Part shown: positions 7,617-15,670 of the stretch, one piece after another | Layout: each line of letters opens with the position of its first letter | Position numbering within the stretch: position 1 is the first letter of the stretch | DNA from: an uncultured Prevotella sp. | GTDB lineage: Bacteria > Bacteroidota > Bacteroidia > Bacteroidales > Bacteroidaceae | Assembly: GCA_934203355.1 (NCBI GenBank) | Contig: CAKPZC010000026.1 | Span: 1 to 29,756 of the forward strand | Length of the DNA: 29,756 nucleotides | Direction: 5' to 3' | Made by a program: the position numbers and the translations under genes | The notes under the pieces: generated by a model | The model's input: the letters and a program-made list of their open reading frames with translations, nothing else | Told to the model about the DNA's origin: nothing | The model's database searches: none

Positions 7617-8894
7617 TTATTCCTTATATCGCTCCCCCCAGAGTCGCAACATTTGCTGGTAGGCTTTCTCCTCGGAAGGTGTGTGCTGTGCATGCCACAG
7701 ACGAGTGTTGCCACTAAGCGAGTCGGGCAAGTATTGCTGCACCACGAAATTGCCTGGATAGTCGTGAGCATACTTGTAGCCATCGTGATAGCCGAGATTC
7801 TTCATTAGCTCGGTGGGAGCATTGCGCAGATGGAGCGGCACAGGCAAATTGCCAGTTGCTTTCACGAGTTGCAGGGCTGAGTTAACAGCACAATAGGCAG
7901 AATTGCTCTTTGGACTCGTGGCAAGATAGACCACTGCCTCGGCAAGAGGTATACGCCCTTCGGGCCAACCAATCTTCATTACAGCATCAAAAGCTGCGTT
8001 GGCAAGCAAAAGAGCATTGGGATTGGCAAGTCCAATGTCCTCGGCAGCAGAGATAACCAAACGCCGAGCTATGAATTGCGGATCCTCACCACCCTCAATC
8101 ATTCGCGCCATCCAATATAGAGCGGCATCAGGATCAGAACCGCGTATGGATTTTATAAATGCCGATATTATGTCATAATGCATATCGCCACCCTTGTCAT
8201 AAGCAAGCGGATTCTGTTGCAATCGCTCTTCCACAATTCTGTCGGTCACCACAACGTTGTCTCCACCGTCAGCCTCAACAACAAGTTCAAGAATGTTGAG
8301 CAACTTACGAGCATCTCCACCACTATAGCGCAACATTGCCCCAGTCTCCCTCAACTCTACATGACGCTTGGACAGTTCTACATCAGTAGCGACTGCACGA
8401 TGAAGCAGTTCCAACAAATCGTCTTGTTGCAACGGCTTGAGCACATACAATTGACAGCGCGACAACAATGGGCGTATCACTTCAAACGAAGGATTCTCGG
8501 TTGTAGCACCTATAAGAGTGACAACTCCACGCTCAACAGCTCCAAGCAAAGAATCTTGCTGCGACTTCGAGAAACGATGGATTTCGTCGATAAACAGGAT
8601 TGGCGAGGCCGACGAGAAAAAACGTCCGCTCTTGGCACGCTCTATCACATCGCGCACATCCTTCACACCCGACGTTACTGCACTAAGCGTGTAGAAGGGT
8701 GTCTCAAGCTTATTGGCTATTATCTGCGCAAGGGTTGTCTTGCCCACTCCTGGCGGGCCCCACAATATAAACGACGATATACGTCCCGCGTCAATCATAT
8801 TACGCAGGACGGCACCCTCGCCTACCAGATGTTTCTGGCCGACATAGTCGTCGAGTGTGCGAGGTCTCATTCTTTCAGCTAAAGGTTCACTCAT
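7617..8894 (-). CDS. rarA: Replication-associated recombination protein A (AAA+ ATPase)
   Basis: A 425-residue RarA/MgsA/WRNIP1 family protein, which acts at stalled replication forks. Walker A is GPPGVGKT (46-53), Walker B is FIDEIHRF (101-108), and sensor 1 is GATTENPSFEV (129-139). The C-terminal half carries the family's tetramerisation/lid region, including GSDPDAALYWMARMIEGGED and AAEDIGLANP. The start at 8894 gives the usual PLAERMRPRTLDDYVGQ opening. The ATG 13 codons upstream lies in the promoter and is rejected. The -7 box ends only about nine bases before the start codon, so the mRNA leader should be just a few bases. Confidence 0.95.
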   Translation of the reverse strand: MSEPLAERMRPRTLDDYVGQKHLVGEGAVLRNMIDAGRISSFILWGPPGVGKTTLAQIIANKLETPFYTLSAVTSGVKDVRDVIERAKSGRFFSSASPILFIDEIHRFSKSQQDSLLGAVERGVVTLIGATTENPSFEVIRPLLSRCQLYVLKPLQQDDLLELLHRAVATDVELSKRHVELRETGAMLRYSGGDARKLLNILELVVEADGGDNVVVTDRIVEERLQQNPLAYDKGGDMHYDIISAFIKSIRGSDPDAALYWMARMIEGGEDPQFIARRLVISAAEDIGLANPNALLLANAAFDAVMKIGWPEGRIPLAEAVVYLATSPKSNSAYCAVNSALQLVKATGNLPVPLHLRNAPTELMKNLGYHDGYKYAHDYPGNFVVQQYLPDSLSGNTRLWHAQHTPSEEKAYQQMLRLWGERYKE

Positions 8895-8903
8895 AGATAG
8901 ACA

Positions 8904-8934
8904 CAAAATTAAAAAATATCTGTGAAACGACAAA
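8904..8934 (-). promoter_or_regulatory. Promoter of rarA
   Basis: On the minus strand, TTTG (8934-8931), a 19-base spacer, then TAATTTTG (8911-8904), a full consensus match. The expected transcription start near 8897 nearly coincides with the rarA start codon at 8894. Confidence 0.7.
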
Positions 8935-8952
8935 AATTTTCATAGCTAAAAC

Positions 8953-8983
8953 TTGTAAATTAGGAACAAAGTATATACTTTTG
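8953..8983 (+). promoter_or_regulatory. Promoter of the acidic-tail protein gene
   Basis: TTG (8953-8955), a 20-base spacer, then TACTTTTG (8976-8983). The leader to the start at 9066 is about 75 bases, leaving room for leader regulation, although no clear structure was seen. Confidence 0.75.
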
Positions 8984-9065
8984 CAGCACGTATTTAGCCA
9001 AGCAAATGCTCGGTATTAAAATCATTATAACAAAACATGACAAACCGACAAATTTTTAGCAATAT

Positions 9066-9872
9066 ATGAAACAACAAAAAACTTTGACACTTAAGACACT
9101 GACAAAAAGTAATGTTTGGGAGTTGCAAGAGAACGACATCTTAAGAATGTGGGAGGCGGCTGAAAAAGACACCGACTTCAAGGACAACCGACGTCATTAC
9201 ATCGACGTGATTAAGAGTGCATTTGAAATAGAAGAGATTAAGATTGACCGTCCAGAGGTCATAAGCAAGTATGAGGCACGTGGCTTCAAGGTTGGTGCTT
9301 TGCAATTTAGCGATAATGACTCAGCAAAGTGGGGAATTAAAAAGCGTCCTATCATGCGCGTGACCGACCTTACATACGAGAACATTCGCCACATTACAGC
9401 ACAAAAGCTTTTGGAAGTTATCGACCGTAACTTCGGTGGCGGCTGGGACTCGCTGTCGCAGAGCATACGTGACATTATCGAAAGTGGATTCGATATCAGC
9501 ACAACAACTCTTCCTAAAGACCGTCTGCACAAGGCTGGCGGAATGTATGAGAAGAAGGTGAACGACGGTTTTGAGGTGCTCGAGATTCCTAAGGGTACAT
9601 GGGTTGAAGCCATTTTCGCCAAAGAGAAACCAGAACTGGAGAAGCCAGTAAGCTTCAAGGATGAAGAGGTTCGTGAAAAGAAATATAGCGACAATGACGA
9701 CGACGAGGATGAAGACGAGGACTTGCCAGACGACAAGTATGACGACGAGGACGATGATGCTTTTGACGAGGACAAACTGACAGAGGAAAGCTATCGCACT
9801 ACCTTCGACACCGACCCCGAAGACCTCAACCTTGAGGCTGAAGACGTGAGCGACGACGACGACAACTACTAA
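9066..9872 (+). CDS. Conserved protein of unknown function with a hyperacidic C-terminal tail
   Basis: A 268-residue soluble protein that I cannot place in a named family. Residues 1-200 look like a folded mixed alpha/beta region (LTKSNVWELQENDILRMWE near the start; ITAQKLLEVIDRNFGGGWDS around 110-130). From about 209 the chain turns into an Asp/Glu tract (DDDEDEDEDLPDD and DDEDDDAFDEDK) and ends DVSDDDDNY. Such tails act as nucleic-acid mimics or bind basic proteins in other families; that is inference here. It has its own strong promoter and terminator and is transcribed away from rarA as a single gene. The acidic tract makes the opposite strand an open but meaningless Ser-rich frame. Confidence 0.85.
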   Translation: MKQQKTLTLKTLTKSNVWELQENDILRMWEAAEKDTDFKDNRRHYIDVIKSAFEIEEIKIDRPEVISKYEARGFKVGALQFSDNDSAKWGIKKRPIMRVTDLTYENIRHITAQKLLEVIDRNFGGGWDSLSQSIRDIIESGFDISTTTLPKDRLHKAGGMYEKKVNDGFEVLEIPKGTWVEAIFAKEKPELEKPVSFKDEEVREKKYSDNDDDEDEDEDLPDDKYDDEDDDAFDEDKLTEESYRTTFDTDPEDLNLEAEDVSDDDDNY

Positions 9873-9900
9873 GCAGAACAGTAGCTATAAACACATAAAA

Positions 9901-9961
9901 AAAAACACAGACAACATTTACAACCACATGATTGAAGGTTGCTTATGTTGTCTGTGTTTTT
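9901..9961. terminator. Bidirectional intrinsic terminator
   Basis: A 17-bp perfect inverted repeat (9901-9917 and 9945-9961), with an inner CAACC/GGTTG stem and A/T tracts on both ends. It serves the acidic-tail gene on the plus strand and the TPR protein gene on the minus strand. Confidence 0.9.
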
Positions 9962-9968
9962 TATTTTT

Positions 9969-11642
9969 TTATTTATATTTCTTAATATAATCCTCGGCAC
10001 GCGTGTCGCCAAGTTCCTTGGCACGCTCCAGACACTTCATTCCATCCTGCTTCTTGTTGATATTAGCAAGAGCTATACCTTTTATTATAAGCAAGTCTGT
10101 GGCATCGGCGTCAACCTCAAGACACAAGTCGGATGTACGTATGGCATCCTCATATTTTCCAACACGGAGTTGCAACGATGCGAGTTCGGCAATATACCCC
10201 AAACGGTCGGCGTCGGGAGCCACATAAGCAGCATGGGCAATATCGTTAAGAGCCAATTGATACTGGCGCAACTCCATCTCACACTTATAGCGAGTGTAAT
10301 AAAAATCCGCCGAAGCGCGTCCCACCATGATAGTATCGTAAGTATTATAGTCGGCAAGAGCGCGTCGATAATCTTTCATTTCATCATAAAGCTGTCCACG
10401 TGTGAGTATGTATGGGGCAGACATTGTTGTATAAGGCTTAGGACAATGACTAACAGCACTATCGAGCAATTCAACTATCTCCTCCTTTTTTGCGCCCAAC
10501 TGTGTCTTACACTGGGCTGCCTCGTAGAAGACCTCACTGTTAACCATTTCGCCCTTAGCAAGTGTGGTGAATATGTCGAGCGCACGCGCAAAGTCGCGCT
10601 TTGAATAAAGCAATTGTGCTGTAAGATGCTTGTAAGCAGGTTGTGAATCGAGTCGCGTTGCTTTCTCCAACTCAGCAAGAGCCTTGTCAAGAGTCCACTC
10701 TGTGAATGTGGAGTCGACAGAATACATCAGTTTATGATACATCACACGTGCATATTCATAATGAGCCGCAGCCTTGTCGGTAGATTTCTTCAACGCTGTC
10801 TGCATATCGGCATCCGCACCACTATAGTCGCCACTGTTGACACGACGCATGGCACTTGTGGAATAGCCGTCTACCTCATTAGGGAAGAGTTGGATATAAT
10901 CGGCTATATAATCGGCATACTTTGCCGAATCGTTCTGCTCACCGGCAAACATCATCATCAGTTGAGCCTGCTTCTGGTCGGAAGGCATTTGCAGACGGAT
11001 GCCAGTCTTTGAGTATTGAGGACTGGCAAGAGCGAAGGCATCAGCAGTAAGTGTTGTTGCAAAACGAGCATCGACAGCATGAGTGTCAAGCGATGTCTCC
11101 GACTGTTGGAGCAAACCAACCACCTCGCCATTCGAGTTTACAAATGGAGCTCCAGGGATTCCTGTCTTGTCATTATAGGCAAAAATATAATATGCATACT
11201 TGTCCATAAATCCTTCCTCGCGCTCCACAGTGTATTCGCTGGCTACTGGTTTGCGTTCCTCATTACCTACGAGCCACACTTTCGAGCCAGCAGCAGTTGT
11301 CTGTTTGGCAAGTTGGGCAGCAGTAGTCTTCGACACATCAACCTTAAAACGGCACACGTCGTAGAGTTCGTTTGCGCCAATTATCGATTTCACATTAAAA
11401 TGTTTGCCATTGAAGTCAACCACCTCGGCACGCGACGCCTCAGCCAATGCCGACCATGAGCCTATCGCCTCGCCATCAACAGAAGTATACACTCCGTATG
11501 TAGAACTGATGACATTGCCTAATGCATCATAAGCAATGAGCTTAAAAGTAGACTTCGCCGAGTTCTTAACTGGATTTGGTTGCGCATGTAGCGAACCCAC
11601 AGCCAAGCATATGGCGAAAAGTGTTGTAAAAAAACGATTCAT
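9969..11642 (-). CDS. Secreted pseudo-trypsin domain plus tetratricopeptide repeat protein
   Basis: A 557-residue exported protein with a signal peptide ending around residue 20 (SLHA-Q). Residues 25-205 follow the trypsin/HtrA fold plan: a GVYTSVDGEAIGS segment where HtrA proteins have the catalytic His loop, an Asp-containing NELYDVCRFKVD (91-102), and GIPGAPFVNSNGEVVGL (161-177) where the GxSGGP serine loop belongs. The His position is not His and the Ser position is Pro163, so the domain should be inactive. Residues 230-557 contain several TPR-like helical pairs, suggesting a protein-binding scaffold in the periplasm. It starts 17 bases after recN and is the last gene of the dnaN operon. 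Confidence 0.85.
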   Translation of the reverse strand: MNRFFTTLFAICLAVGSLHAQPNPVKNSAKSTFKLIAYDALGNVISSTYGVYTSVDGEAIGSWSALAEASRAEVVDFNGKHFNVKSIIGANELYDVCRFKVDVSKTTAAQLAKQTTAAGSKVWLVGNEERKPVASEYTVEREEGFMDKYAYYIFAYNDKTGIPGAPFVNSNGEVVGLLQQSETSLDTHAVDARFATTLTADAFALASPQYSKTGIRLQMPSDQKQAQLMMMFAGEQNDSAKYADYIADYIQLFPNEVDGYSTSAMRRVNSGDYSGADADMQTALKKSTDKAAAHYEYARVMYHKLMYSVDSTFTEWTLDKALAELEKATRLDSQPAYKHLTAQLLYSKRDFARALDIFTTLAKGEMVNSEVFYEAAQCKTQLGAKKEEIVELLDSAVSHCPKPYTTMSAPYILTRGQLYDEMKDYRRALADYNTYDTIMVGRASADFYYTRYKCEMELRQYQLALNDIAHAAYVAPDADRLGYIAELASLQLRVGKYEDAIRTSDLCLEVDADATDLLIIKGIALANINKKQDGMKCLERAKELGDTRAEDYIKKYK

Positions 11643-11659
11643 TTATTATTTGTTTATAT

Positions 11660-13330
11660 TTATTTTATTTTTAGCAGATCTTTGGCATTGTCGATTGCCG
11701 CCTGCGACACATCGCTTCCGCTTAACATTTGGGCTATCTCTGTCACACGCTGCTCATTTGTGAGCATAGTCATGGTGCTCACTGTACCCTCAGCAGTTTC
11801 ATGCTTCGCTACTTTATAATGTGTAGAGCCATAAGCAGCAATTTGTGGGAGATGAGTTATACAGATAACCTGTCGGTTGACATCGCCCATGTCGCGCATG
11901 ATATGTGCCATTTGTTCTGCCACACGACCACTAACACCAGTGTCAATCTCGTCGAATATAATTGTAGGAAGCCCTATGGCACGGCTTATCATAGCCTTTA
12001 GCGAAAGCATCACACGCGCAATCTCGCCTCCAGAAGCCACTTGCGACACTGGTTGCATCTCGGTACTTGAGTTGGCACTAAACAAGAAAAGCACACGGTC
12101 GGCTCCCGATGGACAGAGATCGCATGGCATAATATCCACTTTAAAGCGAACTTTTGGAATTCCCAAAGGAACAAGAAGTTTGGAGAGTTCACTCTCCAAA
12201 CTTACAGCAGCCTTTCTTCGATATTCTGTGAGCACAGAAGCCTTTGCTATACACTCATCATGAAGCCGTGCTACAAGTTGCTCACACTCCATCAAACTAT
12301 CATCGCTATTGTCAATGACAGCAAGTTGGGAGTTTATGTCGGCAAGTTTGGCAAGTAGTCCGTTATTGTCGGCCACATGATACTTCTGCTGCAAAGAGTA
12401 TATGGTGTCAAGGCGCTGCGTTATTTCTTCAAAACGCTGCGGATCGAACTCGATATCATCCATCTGAGAGGCTATTTCATGCGATATATCCTTCAATTCC
12501 ACAAAGCAACCATCAAGACGCTCAGCCAGTTCTGAAGCAGGAGGATATATCGTGGCAATACCATTAAGTTGTGACGATAGACTGCGTGCCACACCAACTA
12601 TGCCCGACTCGTCTCCATCAAGGCATTCGTCAGCCTCATGGAGCACACGCTTGATATCTTCAGCGTGACTCATCATCTCGGCAGTCTGCTCAAGCGATTC
12701 CTGCTCGTCGGCCTGCAGATTGGCTTCGGCAAGCTCTTTTTGCTGAAAGCGCAGAAAATCCTCATTCTCACGGTCGCGCTCTATCTGTTCCTTTAATTTG
12801 GTAAGCTGCGCCACCGCTCGCCGATATTCATCAAACACCGAGCGATATTCAGCAAGCTGCGACTTGTCACGAGCTATGATATCGACCACATTGAGCTGAA
12901 AGTCTTCCTTGTTCAGAAGCAAGTTCTGGTGTTGGCTGTGCACATCGATAAGTTGCTCACCAAGCTCGCGTATGGTGGCAAGATTTACAGGGGTGTCGTT
13001 GATGAATGCACGACTCTTACCAGTGGCGTTAATCTCACGTCGCAATATGCACCCTAATGGTTCATAGTCGAGGTCGTTGCACTCGAAGAAGCCCTTCAGC
13101 ACATCAGAATGGTAGATACTAAAATCAAACTCTGCCTCGATGACGCACTTCTCCCTACCCTTCTTTACCTGTCGCGCGTCGGCACGATTGCCAAGAAGAA
13201 GTCCTATAGCCCCAATGATGATGCTCTTTCCCGCACCTGTTTCACCGGTAATGACCGAGAATCCTGGGAAAAAATCCATCTCCAAATGGTCAATAAGTGT
13301 GAAGTTCTTTATGTCGAGTTTCTTTAACAT
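11660..13330 (-). CDS. recN: DNA repair protein RecN
   Basis: A 556-residue SMC-like ATPase that gathers DNA ends during double-strand break repair. Walker A GETGAGKS is at 29-36, the ABC-type signature VASGGEIARVMLSLK is at 431-445, and Walker B IIFDEIDTGVSG is at about 457-468. The middle (about 150-360) is coiled coil with many Glu, Gln and Leu. The start at 13330 gives the classic opening MLKKLDIKNFTLIDHLEM. An in-frame ATG at 13462 would add 44 residues encoded by repeat DNA and is rejected. It is separated from the upstream DUF4835 gene by 171 bases that hold an inverted pair of octamer arrays. Confidence 0.96.
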   Translation of the reverse strand: MLKKLDIKNFTLIDHLEMDFFPGFSVITGETGAGKSIIIGAIGLLLGNRADARQVKKGREKCVIEAEFDFSIYHSDVLKGFFECNDLDYEPLGCILRREINATGKSRAFINDTPVNLATIRELGEQLIDVHSQHQNLLLNKEDFQLNVVDIIARDKSQLAEYRSVFDEYRRAVAQLTKLKEQIERDRENEDFLRFQQKELAEANLQADEQESLEQTAEMMSHAEDIKRVLHEADECLDGDESGIVGVARSLSSQLNGIATIYPPASELAERLDGCFVELKDISHEIASQMDDIEFDPQRFEEITQRLDTIYSLQQKYHVADNNGLLAKLADINSQLAVIDNSDDSLMECEQLVARLHDECIAKASVLTEYRRKAAVSLESELSKLLVPLGIPKVRFKVDIMPCDLCPSGADRVLFLFSANSSTEMQPVSQVASGGEIARVMLSLKAMISRAIGLPTIIFDEIDTGVSGRVAEQMAHIMRDMGDVNRQVICITHLPQIAAYGSTHYKVAKHETAEGTVSTMTMLTNEQRVTEIAQMLSGSDVSQAAIDNAKDLLKIK

Positions 13331-13372
13331 TTCTATTTTATTTAAGTTTCGTATGCCAATGACATGGGTATA

Positions 13373-13487
13373 GTTGACGAGTTGACAAGTAGACGAGCTG
13401 CTACTTATGATTATTAATAGTTGCTTTAAAGATTTTGAGCTATAAAGCAAACAGCTTGTCAACTTGTCAACTCGTTAACTTGTTAAC
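13373..13487. repeat. Inverted pair of GTTGACRA-type octamer arrays
   Basis: Three octamers on the plus strand at 13373-13396 (GTTGACGA, GTTGACAA, GTAGACGA, followed by GCTG) face four octamers in the opposite sense at 13456-13487 (TTGTCAAC twice, TCGTTAAC, TTGTTAAC, preceded by CAGC). They can pair into an imperfect stem of about 30 bp with a loop near 55 bases. The structure lies between the DUF4835 and recN genes, inside the operon. The same units occur at 3233-3272. Confidence 0.8.
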
Positions 13488-13501
13488 TATCAATTACTCT
13501 T

Positions 13502-14428
13502 TTATTCCTTTATCTTGTCCCATGCTGTATTTTGGCTTGCATTAATAGCAAACAAAATTTCATACACCGACTCTTTCTCCTTCTGAGTACCCTTACCTTT
13601 ATATATATTAGAGAGTTCGTCGCGCTTATAGTCGGTCCAAATTTGTGGCAACAGACTCAGCGGACGGTCCTCATGGCATTTCTTGAGATCGTTCTCTATC
13701 GCCGTTGTGATGTTTGTTCGCCCGCGTTCTGCATTGGTAGCCATCTCGTCGAGTCCATTACGGTAATAGTCATACTGCAATTGACGAAACGGCTTCATGG
13801 CTCCATCAAGATAGTCGTTGATAATAGCAAAACGATTGCGACTACTGTCGAAAGCCTTCCATCCTGGATAATTGAGATTCTGGGCATTGTTTGTAAGATT
13901 CATACATTGCTGCAATACATCCTCGCCACCCATGGGCGCAAAAGAGTCGAGATTGATGCCTATTATCAGATAAGCATAGTAGCCTATAAGAGCCATTAAC
14001 TGGTTATCGATTTGTTCCTCGTTGAACTGCAACTGCTGAAACTGGGCATACTCAAAATTGAAGTCGTTGTCGGTGTTATTATAAAGTGTAGTTGTATAAC
14101 TGGAATTATACACCGGACGGTTTGCCTGCACCACAGCACGACAAGTGAACACATTAGACGACTGGTCGTACTTGGTGACAGTAATATTGAAATTGCACTG
14201 TATGCGCTCGTTCTTCTGAAACTGTAGACTTGTCCACTGGTGCTCGTTGATAAACTGTGTCAGGTTCTGCTCAATCTCTTCAAACACGCTGGCATCTGTG
14301 CCCTGCACCTGCGAGTGGTTAACAGTCACCTTGGCGTTGAGTTCCTGTGCCGACACGCTGCCTCCGGTCATTAAACCCGACAATAAGGCAAAAGCTATAG
14401 CAACCGGCAATCGTTTCGGATTATTCAT
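13502..14428 (-). CDS. DUF4835 family protein (PorD-like, type IX secretion associated)
   Basis: A 308-residue exported protein with a signal peptide of about 28 residues ending SVSAQ, followed at once by ELNAKVTVNHSQVQGTD, the hallmark opening of the DUF4835 family. The family is found across Bacteroidetes and is often annotated as the type IX secretion protein PorD; its molecular role is poorly defined. The context next to coaBC and recN is the usual one for the family. The start at 14428 lies one base after the coaBC stop codon, implying coupled translation; the upstream in-frame ATG at 14467 would extend into coaBC and is rejected. Confidence 0.88.
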   Translation of the reverse strand: MNNPKRLPVAIAFALLSGLMTGGSVSAQELNAKVTVNHSQVQGTDASVFEEIEQNLTQFINEHQWTSLQFQKNERIQCNFNITVTKYDQSSNVFTCRAVVQANRPVYNSSYTTTLYNNTDNDFNFEYAQFQQLQFNEEQIDNQLMALIGYYAYLIIGINLDSFAPMGGEDVLQQCMNLTNNAQNLNYPGWKAFDSSRNRFAIINDYLDGAMKPFRQLQYDYYRNGLDEMATNAERGRTNITTAIENDLKKCHEDRPLSLLPQIWTDYKRDELSNIYKGKGTQKEKESVYEILFAINASQNTAWDKIKE

Positions 14429-14429
14429 A

Positions 14430-15644
14430 TCAAGATTCTTTTGAGACAACATTGCGCTCCAGCTCATCGACGATAAAACCTGCTGTCTCTGCCTTGGAGC
14501 ATTTAGGATAAGCCTGCTTGCCTTTACGGGTGATTATCTCGATTTGATTATTATCGGTACCGAAACACGTATCCTTATTCTGCAAAGAGTTGAGCACAAT
14601 GAAATCGGCATTCTTTTTCTCAAGTTTACGCTGAGCGTTGGCCTCCTCGTCGTTTGTCTCAAGAGCAAAAGCCACTATAGTCTGGCGTTCCGACTTCATC
14701 TGTCCAAGAGTAGCTGCAATATCGGGATTGGGACAAAGGCATATTTGCATATCGTCGTCACCACGCTTTATCTTCACATCGGCAACAGTAGCAGGACGGA
14801 AGTCGGCAACTGCCGCCGACAGTACTGCCACGTCGCTATCTGCAAATTCTGCGGTGGCTACATCATACATCTGCCTGCAACTCTCCACATTGATGCGACG
14901 TATCGAATCTGAACATGAAAGGCTCACTGGACCCGCAACAAGTGTCACCTCGGCTCCACGTCTACGACACTCCTCAGCAATGGCAAATCCCATTTTGCCA
15001 CTTGAGTAGTTGCCAATAAAGCGCACAGGATCTATCTTTTCGTAAGTTGGTCCTGCCGTTATCATCACCTTCTTGCCAACAAGAGGCGATTGGGCATCGT
15101 GACGGTCGAAGAATTCAGATATCTTTCTGGCTATAATCTGCGGCTCCTCCATGCGTCCTTTGCCTTCAAGTCCGCTTGCGAGAAAACCACTTGCCGGCTC
15201 CACAATATGATTACCATACGACTGCAGAGTTTTAAGATTAGCTTGTGTCGACGGATGGCGATACATGTCGAGATCCATTGCTGGAGCTATAAACACAGGA
15301 GCCTTCATCGACAGATAAGTCGTAACAAGCATATTGTCGGCAACTCCATGAGCCATCTTGCCCAAGGTGCTTGCCGTACAAGGGGCTATAACCATGGCAT
15401 CAGCCCAAAGTCCAAGGTCGACATGTGAGTTCCACGTGCCATCGCGCTGCGCAAAAAACTCGCTGATAACGGGTTTGTGTGTAAGAGCGGAAAGAGTTAT
15501 CGGAGTGATAAACTCCTTACCAGCTGGCGTGATGACCACCTGCACCTCGGCTCCCTGTTTCACAAACTCACGAATCAACATACACGACTTATAGGCGGCT
15601 ATCGAACCTGTAATGCCCAATACTATCTTTTTCCCTTTTAACAT
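14430..15644 (-). CDS. coaBC: Bifunctional phosphopantothenoylcysteine decarboxylase/phosphopantothenate-cysteine ligase
   Basis: A 404-residue CoaBC (Dfp) protein making 4'-phosphopantetheine from 4'-phosphopantothenate and cysteine in coenzyme A synthesis. The flavin-binding CoaC half (1-180) has GITGSIAAYKS (10-20), the active-site His74 in SHVDLGLWAD, and PAMDLDMY (121-128), where E. coli has PAMN. The lid motif reads ASGLEGKGRM (156-165), so Ser157 replaces the catalytic Cys of E. coli Dfp. The CoaB half opens with ITAGPTYEKIDPVRFIGNYS (195-214) and includes SAAVADFRP. It lies 26 bases downstream of the exonuclease gene. The Ser and Asp variants may be normal for Bacteroidetes. Confidence 0.96.
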   Translation of the reverse strand: MLKGKKIVLGITGSIAAYKSCMLIREFVKQGAEVQVVITPAGKEFITPITLSALTHKPVISEFFAQRDGTWNSHVDLGLWADAMVIAPCTASTLGKMAHGVADNMLVTTYLSMKAPVFIAPAMDLDMYRHPSTQANLKTLQSYGNHIVEPASGFLASGLEGKGRMEEPQIIARKISEFFDRHDAQSPLVGKKVMITAGPTYEKIDPVRFIGNYSSGKMGFAIAEECRRRGAEVTLVAGPVSLSCSDSIRRINVESCRQMYDVATAEFADSDVAVLSAAVADFRPATVADVKIKRGDDDMQICLCPNPDIAATLGQMKSERQTIVAFALETNDEEANAQRKLEKKNADFIVLNSLQNKDTCFGTDNNQIEIITRKGKQAYPKCSKAETAGFIVDELERNVVSKES

Positions 15645-15670
15645 GAGTTGACGGTTAAATGGTTGATTTT

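Noticed and set aside
9197..9775. 192-residue Ser-rich frame on the minus strand
   Set aside because: It is the antisense of the Asp/Glu tract (GAC/GAG/GAT read in reverse gives Ser), with no promoter and no family resemblance.
13331..13462. 44-residue N-terminal extension of RecN
   Set aside because: It is encoded by the intergenic octamer repeat region, and RecN proteins begin at the MLKKLDIKNF-type start.
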